Shown here: positions 7,501 through 13,181 of the stretch, piece by piece
How the letters are laid out: each line of letters opens with the position of its first letter
Numbering within the stretch: the stretch's first letter is position 1
NCBI GenBank assembly: GCA_007128345.1
Contig: SKXS01000226.1
Coordinates: forward strand, 1 to 18,125
DNA from: Spirochaetia bacterium
GTDB taxonomy: Bacteria; Spirochaetota; Spirochaetia; PWKH01
Length of the DNA: 18,125 nt
Direction: 5' to 3'
Position numbers and translations under genes: made by a program
The notes under the pieces: generated by a model
The model's database searches: none
What the model was told of the DNA's origin: nothing
The model's input: only the letters and a program-made list of their open reading frames with translations

Positions 7501-8284
7501 GGATATCGCAGCCCTCAGTGCAGAGGCAGCCAGGGATCTGATGAGCAGGTATCCGGAAAAAACTCTGGCAGTTATCGTGTGGAATAAGCAGGAACTCGAC
7601 AGCCTTGAAGCTGCTCTGGAAGAATCAGCCGGCGATGATGCGGGATGGGGCAGGATGGTCCGGAAGAAGCGCAGGGAGGGGAACCTCTGCGTGTGCACAG
7701 TTGATGAGGCACCGGCTGAGCCCCGTGATAACGCGGTTATCTGTATAGGAAGTGCTGTCAGGGACTCCCTTTCGGATCCGCAGTGGGCCGGAAAGCTGTG
7801 CACCATGATTACCCGTGCCCGGGAGCACCTGAGAGTCATTACATCGGCGGCTTTCGATGACCTGGAGAAAGCAGGCGAGGAGGATACTCAAGCGTCTCTG
7901 CTTTCGGGCTTCCTGCGGTTTGCCCAGGCCGTATCATCCGGGGATGCCCTAGGTGCCCTTCCGCTTAGGGCATCAGCCCATACGCCTACGCCGTTCCAGA
8001 AACAGATTCTCGCTGCCCTCTCAGACCGGGGGCTTGAGGTCCATGTCAGGCCGGGATTGACCGGATTCCCTCTGGATCTTGCAGTATGGAATGCTCAAAG
8101 GCAGTGCTATACGCTGGGTATCATATGTGAGGATATCGCTTTGACTGCCAGGGAAAATGACATCTGCATACCCACCTTTCTTGCCTCACGGGGATGGGAG
8201 GTCATGCGGGTATGGAGCAGGAACTGGTGGGAGGACCCTGTAGGGACAGCTGAGCGAATCGCCGCAGCTGCCCAACGGCAGTGA
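4562..8284 (+). CDS. DUF4011-type SF1 helicase-like protein with Vsr/DUF559-like C-terminal domain, catalytically degenerate
   Basis: Very large cytoplasmic protein of 1240 residues. The N-terminal block (about 95-125, ELAVGYPIITGSIAGSTTVA then APLL) and the helicase core resemble UPF1-like SF1 helicases of the DUF4011 group. A Q-motif-like DIAQERAV (286-293) precedes the Walker A position, which reads APPGTGSS (306-313): the first Gly is Ala and the catalytic Lys is Ser312. Walker B reads VIIDSASQ (877-884), with Ser881 replacing the usual Glu. Motif III reads GDEHLLAPP (904-912), with Leu908 where Gln is usual. Motif VI keeps ITRAR (1083-1087). A long helical insert (about 380-840) separates the RecA halves. 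The C-terminus (about 1143-1228) has the Vsr-like layout, with LDLAV and a closing GWEVMRVWSRNWWEDP, but the GIECDG catalytic segment is GIICED. It is therefore probably a pseudo-helicase/pseudo-nuclease. The ribosome site is GAAGGGGGG. Role unknown. Confidence 0.72.
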   Translation: MGAVQMCMHFSHVLEEYCTFLNTARPSDESMEHIADLYALEEITGRNWCAEELLPFLLDQSRDSILLPSGGACTELSQKLRRLSDRADERDRLKGIRELAVGYPIITGSIAGSTTVAAPLLCFSITLRYDEETGSWTAAHGEGAWISSTVAHAACAAAGTDEYPGELDFSSIDDIPFIDEYAFPEAAASLAASLGLFVSPDGLSGDIVPYGNTPAAPGPCVCMNSMVIGLFPRWERSIADDILHYARVPPASPAAELLMQDAQALQVAAAKHQVEESHACFVTPLDIAQERAVLAGSVGQSLAVTAPPGTGSSQVIVNIIADHLLRGKRTLVVSPHAEDLRTVFSRLQELSLDSRVMIVTDAAADRRRVCSSVKQLLESSADEADEQQYRSELLTMKNSCSQISHDIDKQLAKLDELHSLFRTAAPVGLTLHELYVNSSQDPSLVIDAIAGHPDIFGTIDKAGYEQIKAGFLEIRDSIHLLLPGHVLSSRSSCADVLPTEREDALLVLEHTSASLLDCVPSPDRLLTSWAAEVLSASQNPGAYGAEVLSLLDRVISEVKASQLLPPFDEEDEHEMRELLRELQGAHAWQPRFWRALRKLRRRSRGKEGVFSYGKRIRYSLYMVERLRSLGRSLEIHLPYGQKGEIAARLGKCRAEVQFYLDVWKIMAPLEGCLQPGKVRELYHLVLSGKGEEAVVFLREFGSAYREHFSDAEIVDQVLQKTHPLMREIIEAYIHHEGYDLARIQETAFRSIRNSLYIAQLRAVEREYANVLSLTDHMGEVPDFIIKSMQEKRAIIPGMISMKGTFSIAEYMSRDDEVSRASLREIWHAVQGARGGPPLRQVAVGSMSGSLLQLAPCWIMSPEAVSAVMPREVVFDTVIIDSASQISAPRALPVISRGRSAVCFGDEHLLAPPDGYVSLFRAADFTLPHMELTYCRGSSREELAAFPLSAWYGSSLLAAPNARVPRIPPITCTAAGDADNRDIAALSAEAARDLMSRYPEKTLAVIVWNKQELDSLEAALEESAGDDAGWGRMVRKKRREGNLCVCTVDEAPAEPRDNAVICIGSAVRDSLSDPQWAGKLCTMITRAREHLRVITSAAFDDLEKAGEEDTQASLLSGFLRFAQAVSSGDALGALPLRASAHTPTPFQKQILAALSDRGLEVHVRPGLTGFPLDLAVWNAQRQCYTLGIICEDIALTARENDICIPTFLASRGWEVMRVWSRNWWEDPVGTAERIAAAAQRQ

Positions 8285-8289
8285 TAAGA

Positions 8290-8315
8290 GAGGCCGGCCC
8301 ATTCAGGCCGGCCTC
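8290..8315. terminator. bidirectional hairpin between convergent genes
   Basis: Perfect 10-bp inverted repeat GAGGCCGGCC / GGCCGGCCTC with the loop CATTCA, starting 5 bases after the stop of the 1240-residue gene and facing the convergent secreted-protein gene. No long T-run follows on the + strand. On the - strand the T6 run (8337-8342) lies before the stem. It acts most plausibly as a stable 3' end for both transcripts. Confidence 0.7.
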
Positions 8316-8342
8316 AGATGTAATAGGAGGGTAATGAAAAAA

Positions 8343-8864
8343 CTAATCTACAGGATCAGCAGCCCGCTGAAACATCGGTGCGGGATTAGCGATGCCGCGT
8401 TCACCTTGAACTGCGACACGGTTTGCCCCGCCTTCACCGCCTGCCCAGAGCGGGAATCCGTCTTCTCTCCAGAATGAGAAAGTGCCATTGGCTGTCTCTA
8501 CCGTTATTGGTGCTATATGGTCTTTGTAGATGAAGCCCGTGGCGGTTCCCGGGGTGTTGTCAATGAACATGTCGGGGGTATCATGGCCGATGGGACCCAT
8601 GTGCATCTCATATGAAATGCCTGAGTCATTGATGAACCATTCACCTTTCATGGTATAGATGTTCCCCGTTAGGGTTCCCAGAACTCCGTACATAGATACT
8701 TCCCGTCCTACCGGATCGTCAATATCTGGAATCTCCCCGTCAACTACGGCAGGCTGAAGTGCATAGTTGCGGGTCGGGCCTGCTGCAGGCTCTTCAAGTT
8801 CACCGGCGGAAAAAATCAGTCCGGAAGCCAGCACCAGCAGAAGTGCGGTCAATACTGTTTTCAT
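8343..8864 (-). CDS. secreted protein of unknown function, probable regulon member of the adjacent two-component system
   Basis: Product of 173 residues whose family I do not recognise. A clear signal peptide (MKTVLTALLLVLASGLIFSA, residues 1-20) predicts export across the inner membrane. The mature part is acidic near its start and cysteine-free. It has a repeated beta-like pattern: GVLGTLTGNIYTMKGEW (60-76), SYEMHMGPIGH (84-94), GFIYKDHIAPITVE (110-123), and FWREDGFPLWAGG (131-143). This suggests a small beta-rich domain. Its ATG at 8864 has a good AAGGAG ribosome site (8871-8876) 6 bases upstream. It follows the histidine kinase gene on the same strand. The 88-base gap carries a direct repeat also found upstream of the operon's first gene, so the regulator next door probably controls it. 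Function is unassigned; a binding role in the envelope is possible. Confidence 0.8.
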   Translation of the reverse strand: MKTVLTALLLVLASGLIFSAGELEEPAAGPTRNYALQPAVVDGEIPDIDDPVGREVSMYGVLGTLTGNIYTMKGEWFINDSGISYEMHMGPIGHDTPDMFIDNTPGTATGFIYKDHIAPITVETANGTFSFWREDGFPLWAGGEGGANRVAVQGERGIANPAPMFQRAADPVD

Positions 8865-8891
8865 ACATTTCTCCTTGTCTCAAGTGTGATG

Positions 8892-8921
8892 CTAATAGCT
8901 TAATGCAAGGAGGTGAGTAAA
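8892..8921 (-). promoter_or_regulatory. weak candidate promoter of the secreted-protein gene
   Basis: On the - strand, TTTACT (8921-8916), an 18-base spacer and TATTAG (8897-8892) precede the AAGGAG ribosome site. The GGTAAA direct repeat ends 12 bases upstream of this -35-like element, which is where an OmpR-type activator would normally bind. The match to consensus is poor, consistent with activator dependence. Confidence 0.3.
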
Positions 8922-8933
8922 ACCTGTACGCGA

Positions 8934-8955
8934 GGTAAAGAGCAGGTAAAGATTA
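8934..8955. promoter_or_regulatory. putative response-regulator operator, copy 1
   Basis: GGTAAA at 8934-8939 and again at 8945-8950, 11 bases apart, followed by GATTA (8951-8955). The same pattern recurs at 12607-12628. Two direct half-sites one helical turn apart are the usual OmpR/PhoB-type binding arrangement. This copy overlaps the histidine kinase stop codon and lies upstream of the secreted-protein gene at 8864. Confidence 0.6.
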
Positions 8956-10218
8956 CACTGGAAGTTCAAGGGAAAAGCAGGTTCCTGAATGTGCGGAACT
9001 CGACAGGGTGATGGTGCCGCCGTGGAGTTCGGCGATACGCAGGGCAATGGTGAGCCCAAGCCCGCTTCCTGAAGTCCTGCGTGCAAACTCCCCCCGGTAC
9101 AGGCGGTCAAAGACCAGCTGCTGTTCTTCCGGCGGGATTACATCGCCCCAGTTGGTAACCGAGATACGGTATACTGAGTCTTTCTGCTGAAAAGCGAGTC
9201 GGACAACTCCTGAAGGGGGGGTATGGCGCAGAGCATTGGAAATAATATTTGACAAGGCCCGGAACACCAGCGGCTCATCACCCCGGAGGACCGTTGTTTC
9301 CGTTGATACGGACAGGGAAATGTGTTTTGCCTCAGCGGCTTCCTGGAACCGTTCCAGAAGGCTCTCCGCCAATGATGCGCAGTCCAGGGTGTCAGGCTGA
9401 ATGCGCATCTCGGGGGATTCAAGCTTGATGAGCTGTTCAAGATCATCTATGAGCCGGTGCATCCGGTCACATTCTGCTACAGCCCGGGTGAGCCTGCCTG
9501 CATCCAGTGAGAGGACTCCGTCAGCCATGCCCTCCAGCTGTGCTTTAAGGGAAGCTACGGGCGTACGGAGATCGTGGGCGATGTCCTGGGCCCATTGGGA
9601 GCGCAGGGTCCGCTCGCGAATCAGCCGATCCCTGAGCGCAAGGGCTGAATCGGCAATTGCGATGATTTCAGGTGAACCGTTCCGGGGTACCGGTTCATCG
9701 AGGCTGCCCCCGGCGAGTCTGCGCAGCACCTGTGAAATGCTTACTGCAGGCCGTGAGACAATCCGGGAAAAGTATACTGCTGCAGCCAGAGAGATTGCCA
9801 GGGATGCGAGTATTCCCAGGAGAAACATGCGCAGGAGGGTATCAATAAACTCCTGGTTGGCAGCATCACTGCGGAAACTCAAAGTGCCGGTCGTGTAGTA
9901 TCCGATAACCTGGCCGTCGATCCGTACGCTTTGGAGATCGGTCTCCTGGGTAATGCGCATCCTGCCGGTCCCGCGGTTCGATGCAGCAAGGATGCCCTGG
10001 GCATTGTAGACAGTCATGGCGATCTCTCTGGGCAGCATGACTTCGGCATCGGTTGAAGTGAGCACGGCAACAGCAGCATCATGGGCCCGTTCCATGCGGA
10101 TGTCCTTCCATGTTCTCTCTGACTGGGTGTATCCCAGCGCAACCATCCCGGTGAGCAGCAGCATCTGCACGGTGAAAGCCAGCAGAAAAATTATGAAGGT
10201 TTTCTTAACGAGGTTCAT
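8953..10218 (-). CDS. HAMP-domain sensor histidine kinase
   Basis: Inner-membrane sensor kinase of 421 residues that autophosphorylates and passes phosphate to the response regulator encoded just upstream. TM1 (about 8-30) and TM2 (about 130-152) flank a periplasmic sensor region of about 100 residues with no family I recognise. A HAMP linker follows (about 150-203). The HisKA H-box QDIAHDLRTP has the phospho-acceptor H215. The ATPase domain has the N-box NIISNALRH (324-332), a G1 region NWGDVIP, F370/DRLYRG, and the G2 SGSGLGLTIA (383-392), all intact. The frame is open to 10269, but ATG 10218 is preferred: it matches the typical kinase N-terminus MNLVKKTF and overlaps the regulator's 3' end by 14 bases, as expected for coupled translation. 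The signal sensed is unknown. Confidence 0.95.
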   Translation of the reverse strand: MNLVKKTFIIFLLAFTVQMLLLTGMVALGYTQSERTWKDIRMERAHDAAVAVLTSTDAEVMLPREIAMTVYNAQGILAASNRGTGRMRITQETDLQSVRIDGQVIGYYTTGTLSFRSDAANQEFIDTLLRMFLLGILASLAISLAAAVYFSRIVSRPAVSISQVLRRLAGGSLDEPVPRNGSPEIIAIADSALALRDRLIRERTLRSQWAQDIAHDLRTPVASLKAQLEGMADGVLSLDAGRLTRAVAECDRMHRLIDDLEQLIKLESPEMRIQPDTLDCASLAESLLERFQEAAEAKHISLSVSTETTVLRGDEPLVFRALSNIISNALRHTPPSGVVRLAFQQKDSVYRISVTNWGDVIPPEEQQLVFDRLYRGEFARRTSGSGLGLTIALRIAELHGGTITLSSSAHSGTCFSLELPV

Positions 10219-10921
10219 GGTCCTCTGCCGTTCCTGCAAATCGGTAGCCGAATCCCCGGACGGTTTCAATCCACCTGTCGGTTCCTAGCTTTAAGCGGAT
10301 GTTCTTAATATGTGTATTGATGCTTCGCTCGGACCCGTCTGCGAAGTAGTCCAGGCACCTGCCGAGCAGCACTTCACGGCTTACCACCACCTGGGGTTGA
10401 CTGGCCAGGTAGAGCAGAATCTTCCATTCCGCTGCGGTGAGTTTCACGGGTATCTGGTTGTGGAAACACAGGTGGGAAGGCTCATCCAGTTCCAGGGTTC
10501 CTCGGTCATCCCCGCTGCCGATCACCCACCTGTACCGGGCAGGCAGCTTTTCCCGATCACCGCTGGTCCGTGCCAGCACAGAGCGGACGCGAAGCACCAT
10601 TTCACGCATGGAAAATGGTTTGACCATATAGTCATCAGCCCCAATTTCCAGTCCGGTAATCCGATCTGTTTCAGAGCTCCGGGCTGTCAGGAATATGATG
10701 GGCGTCTTATGCTCCTTCCTGATCCGCTTGGCAGCGAGGAATCCGTCCCCGTCAGGAAGCATCACGTCCAGGATGATCAGGTCCGGGCGTTTCATAGTGA
10801 TTGCTTCGGCGAGTCCCCTGAGCATAGTGAACCGGTTGACCTCGTGTCCCTCAATTTCCAGGTATCCGGTTACCGCTTCAGCAAGTCCTTCATTATCTTC
10901 CACAAGAAACAGGAGAGCCAT
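10205..10921 (-). CDS. OmpR/PhoB-family response regulator
   Basis: DNA-binding response regulator of 238 residues. The receiver domain (1-120) has the acidic pocket E8/D9, phospho-acceptor D52 in LIILDVMLPDGDG, switch T79 and conserved K101 in VKPF. The C-terminal winged helix (about 150-230) shows LTAAEWKILLYLA, then SERSINTHIKNIRLKLG (recognition helix) and the closing ETVRGFGYRF. It is the partner of the histidine kinase immediately downstream. The start ATG at 10921 has a GGTAGGG ribosome site and lies 8 bases after the stop of the polyferredoxin gene, so the three genes form one operon. The family binds direct repeats of about 11 bp, and two such repeats occur in this locus, so autoregulation is likely by inference. 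Confidence 0.96.
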   Translation of the reverse strand: MALLFLVEDNEGLAEAVTGYLEIEGHEVNRFTMLRGLAEAITMKRPDLIILDVMLPDGDGFLAAKRIRKEHKTPIIFLTARSSETDRITGLEIGADDYMVKPFSMREMVLRVRSVLARTSGDREKLPARYRWVIGSGDDRGTLELDEPSHLCFHNQIPVKLTAAEWKILLYLASQPQVVVSREVLLGRCLDYFADGSERSINTHIKNIRLKLGTDRWIETVRGFGYRFAGTAEDHEPR

Positions 10922-10929
10922 GGCAATCC

Positions 10930-12090
10930 CTACCTATTTTGCAGGTACTTGTGCACCTGCTCCCTGACATACCCCAGGGTGATGTGCTCGTACGCTTCAT
11001 CTTCCTCAATGTCGATGATGAACGTCTCGAAGTCGTAATCTTCAGGCAGACCCAGAATGCTGCCAAGCTCATGGTAAGCTATACGCATACGTTCGGCAAG
11101 GTCTTCCAGCGGCATGAACGGGGAAATATCTTCGGAAGTGAAGGACACATCCTGCTGTGCCGAAACAGCTACGTTTCCTGCAGGCAGATACCATCCGAAC
11201 GCACGGGCGGCGGTAATTGGGGTAAAAAAGAGCACTAGGGCGATCAATCCGGCTGCGGTGCCGAGTGAAAGGGTCTTTCTTCCCAAAGGAGGCGTGCAGG
11301 TCATGGTATCGTATACCGGGCAGGCAGTAATACACCGCAAGCATCGGCTGCAGGTGAGATCCTTCACCTCCTTGGCTGATGAAACCCCTATGCGTGTCGG
11401 ACAGGCCCGGTCGCATGCCTTGCAGTGAATGCAGGACGCCTCATGCCTGCGGACTTTCCAGATGCTGAACCGCCCGATGAATCCCAGTACCAGCCCGTAC
11501 GGGCAGGCCCAGCGGCACCAGGGGCGCTCGTAGACGAGCGACAGGAGAAGGATTCCCGCAAACAGAATGATCGAAGCGGCGGGCACTGCGGAAGTCCACA
11601 TATGCTTCAGAGCAGTGGAGGGGTTGAACACATCCAGGACAAGGCTGATGTGACCGAAGGCAGTCAGGAATATGATCAGAAGCAGCACATACCGCAGGCT
11701 TCCCAGGGCGGCATCAGCTTTCCTGGGGAGTGCAGGATTGTACCGTTTCTTCAGCAGCTTTCTGCCTATCTTTGCGGTCCATTCCTGCAGGGCTCCCAGC
11801 GGGCAGAGGGTGCTGCAGAACAGGGCGCCGAAGAGCACCGTAATGAGCAGCACCCCTGAGAGCACCCATACATGCGAACGGTCGGTATGGGCAAGGAAGG
11901 CGGGTTGCGCCAGCATCCTGAAGAGCGAATAGACCGCACCTATGGGACAGAATCCCTGCAGGTTCGGGAGAAGCTGCGCGAGCCGTCCGGTTACGTTGAG
12001 GTTTCTCAGGCTTGTGCCGAGAACGATGATGATGAGCATGATAAGTTGAGGCACCCATCGGTAGGACAGGCGAGCGGTTTTCATTTTCAT
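10930..12090 (-). CDS. NapH/NosR-like 4Fe-4S membrane polyferredoxin
   Basis: Inner-membrane iron-sulfur protein of 386 residues likely to carry electrons between the quinone or cytoplasmic pool and periplasmic partners. About five or six hydrophobic segments are visible. Two CxxxCP motifs lie at cytoplasmic-type membrane loops: C92-C96-P and C192-C196-P, as in NapH and the NosR C-terminus. Two complete 2[4Fe-4S] motifs follow: C220-C223-C226-C230 and C247-C250-C253-C257. After a final TM (about 277-295) there is an acidic tail with PLEDLAERMRIAYHELGSILGLPE (327-350), a helical module seen in several polyferredoxins. Upstream ATGs exist at 12099 and 12084. I chose 12090 because AAAAGGAG then has 9-base spacing, whereas at 12099 it would abut the start. 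The preceding gene's stop lies inside this ribosome site, indicating coupling. The physiological acceptor is unknown. Confidence 0.88.
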   Translation of the reverse strand: MKMKTARLSYRWVPQLIMLIIIVLGTSLRNLNVTGRLAQLLPNLQGFCPIGAVYSLFRMLAQPAFLAHTDRSHVWVLSGVLLITVLFGALFCSTLCPLGALQEWTAKIGRKLLKKRYNPALPRKADAALGSLRYVLLLIIFLTAFGHISLVLDVFNPSTALKHMWTSAVPAASIILFAGILLLSLVYERPWCRWACPYGLVLGFIGRFSIWKVRRHEASCIHCKACDRACPTRIGVSSAKEVKDLTCSRCLRCITACPVYDTMTCTPPLGRKTLSLGTAAGLIALVLFFTPITAARAFGWYLPAGNVAVSAQQDVSFTSEDISPFMPLEDLAERMRIAYHELGSILGLPEDYDFETFIIDIEEDEAYEHITLGYVREQVHKYLQNR

Positions 12091-12105
12091 GACATGCATC
12101 TCCTT

Positions 12106-12552
12106 TTAGTCTGTGTGCGCGTGCGCTGCGGCAACCAGGATGACAATCTGCTCTGCATACCCTTCACGATCACATATGCGCATCACCTCCAGCACCCAGC
12201 TTCCAGCTGTCTGGGTGGTGAAATGCACAGTGCCCTCGTGGGTACGGGACGCGGTCTGCTCCCAGAAGGGAGCTGCAGAGAGCACCAGGGGCTGCGTCTC
12301 CCTCAGGACCCGCCATCTGGCTCCATCAAGCATCAGCAGAGTCTCCTCAGGAGCAACCCGGCAGTTACGGTGATCTTCCCAATATGATATAACCAGGGTA
12401 TACGCAGCTTCGGAATTCAGGATCACAGGCTTGAGGGGGTCGATTTCACTCTTGTTGCCCTGCGCATCAATCATGGTGTAGGTGAACTCGCAGGGGAATG
12501 CTGCCGTCACGGCGACAGCTGACAGGACGAGGGATATAAGCAGATGCTTCAT
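12106..12552 (-). CDS. small secreted protein heading the polyferredoxin/two-component operon
   Basis: Exported protein of 148 residues, family not recognised. A signal peptide (MKHLLISLVLSAVAVTAAF, 1-19) is followed by CEFTYTMIDAQGNK and alternating hydrophobic strands, for example AAYTLVISYW (49-58), GTVHFTTQTAGSWVLEVMRI (107-126) and EQIVILVAAA. This gives the look of an Ig-like beta-sandwich. Three cysteines (C21, C64, C127) and a C-terminal HAHTD could be relevant to metal or disulfide chemistry; this is speculation. The frame is open upstream to 12975, but only the ATG at 12552 has a strong AGGAGGAA ribosome site and a signal peptide. The upstream extension is antisense to the neighbouring gene. 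It overlaps the ribosome site of the polyferredoxin gene, so it probably acts with that protein. Confidence 0.82.
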   Translation of the reverse strand: MKHLLISLVLSAVAVTAAFPCEFTYTMIDAQGNKSEIDPLKPVILNSEAAYTLVISYWEDHRNCRVAPEETLLMLDGARWRVLRETQPLVLSAAPFWEQTASRTHEGTVHFTTQTAGSWVLEVMRICDREGYAEQIVILVAAAHAHTD

Positions 12553-12606
12553 GGGTTCCTCCTGGGCAAACAATGCCATAGCGGGATCTCGCATACGTGA
12601 AGAACA

Positions 12607-12628
12607 GGTAAATATTTGGTAAAGATTA
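12607..12628. promoter_or_regulatory. putative response-regulator operator, copy 2
   Basis: GGTAAA at 12607-12612 and 12618-12623, 11 bases apart, followed by GATTA. It is identical in layout to copy 1 at 8934-8955. It lies in the 127-base divergent gap between the operon's first gene (12552, -) and the small membrane protein gene (12680, +), so it could control either or both. Confidence 0.6.
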
Positions 12629-12679
12629 TCCTGCGTATCCAGATTGGCATGCTGTTTCCTTGAGGGAGGGAGAATATCT

Positions 12680-13129
12680 ATGAAGAACATACACAGGTCA
12701 ATACGAGTGCTCCATGGATTTGTCGGGATCGGTGCTTTGGCCGGGGGACTTGCCGGCATGCTCAATCCGCTGGAACCGATGGGGATTCCTGCGGAAACGC
12801 TCCAGCACGCACCGTTCTCCACATTTCTCATACCGGGAATCATACTCTTCACCGTCATCGGCATGGGCAATATGGGAGGACTTATCATGTCGGTCCTCCG
12901 TCCCCGCTTCAGCGGGTATTCCAGCTGCATAGCAGGAGGCGCCCTGGCCATCTGGATTGTCGTACAGTGCGTCATGTTCAGGGATGTGGTGATGATCCAT
13001 ATAATCTACCTGATCATCGGCATCGTCCAGGGTCTGCTCGGCTCTGCAGTGCTGGTTATCTATCGGCAGTTTCCCGCATCCCTGGTGATGCGCATCCTGG
13101 GCATCATCAGGAGCGAAGAAAAACGATAA
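12680..13129 (+). CDS. small four-helix integral membrane protein, function unknown
   Basis: Product of 149 residues that I cannot assign to a family with confidence. Four hydrophobic segments are visible at about 8-28, 49-72, 83-100 and 104-127, with glycine-rich helices (GIGALAGGLAGML; IGMGNMGGLI). The C-terminus is basic (IIRSEEKR) and probably cytoplasmic. There is no recognisable catalytic motif. ATG 12680 has a strong GAGGGAGGGAG ribosome site about 8 bases upstream. An upstream in-frame start would add residues that look non-coding. It is divergent from the two-component operon and shares the operator region, so it may respond to the same signal. The methyltransferase gene follows after 52 bases. 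Confidence 0.75.
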   Translation: MKNIHRSIRVLHGFVGIGALAGGLAGMLNPLEPMGIPAETLQHAPFSTFLIPGIILFTVIGMGNMGGLIMSVLRPRFSGYSSCIAGGALAIWIVVQCVMFRDVVMIHIIYLIIGIVQGLLGSAVLVIYRQFPASLVMRILGIIRSEEKR

Positions 13130-13146
13130 TCTGCCGGGTATGCAGG

Positions 13147-13176
13147 TTGTGCGCAGAGCATCAATGCGTATATGAT
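13147..13176 (+). promoter_or_regulatory. candidate promoter placing the transcript start at the methyltransferase ATG
   Basis: TTGTGC (13147-13152), an 18-base spacer and TATGAT (13171-13176) lie just 5 bases before the ATG at 13182, which has no Shine-Dalgarno sequence. The predicted transcription start falls on or next to the start codon, giving a leaderless mRNA. Confidence 0.45.
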
Positions 13177-13181
13177 GCCCT

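Noticed and set aside
10219..10269. 17-residue N-terminal extension of the histidine kinase
   Set aside because: It would deepen the overlap with the regulator gene to 65 bases and adds polar residues before TM1. ATG 10218 fits the usual kinase start.
10310..11038. 242-residue open frame on the + strand
   Set aside because: It is antisense to the response regulator and the polyferredoxin 3' end, both with clear catalytic or cluster motifs. No family resemblance.
11425..11859. 144-residue open frame on the + strand
   Set aside because: It is antisense to the polyferredoxin's membrane and cysteine motifs; glutamine/glycine-rich composition typical of a shadow frame.
12553..12975. N-terminal extension of the small secreted protein in the same frame
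   Set aside because: It covers the operator and runs antisense through the small membrane protein gene. The ATG at 12552 has the strong ribosome site and the signal peptide.
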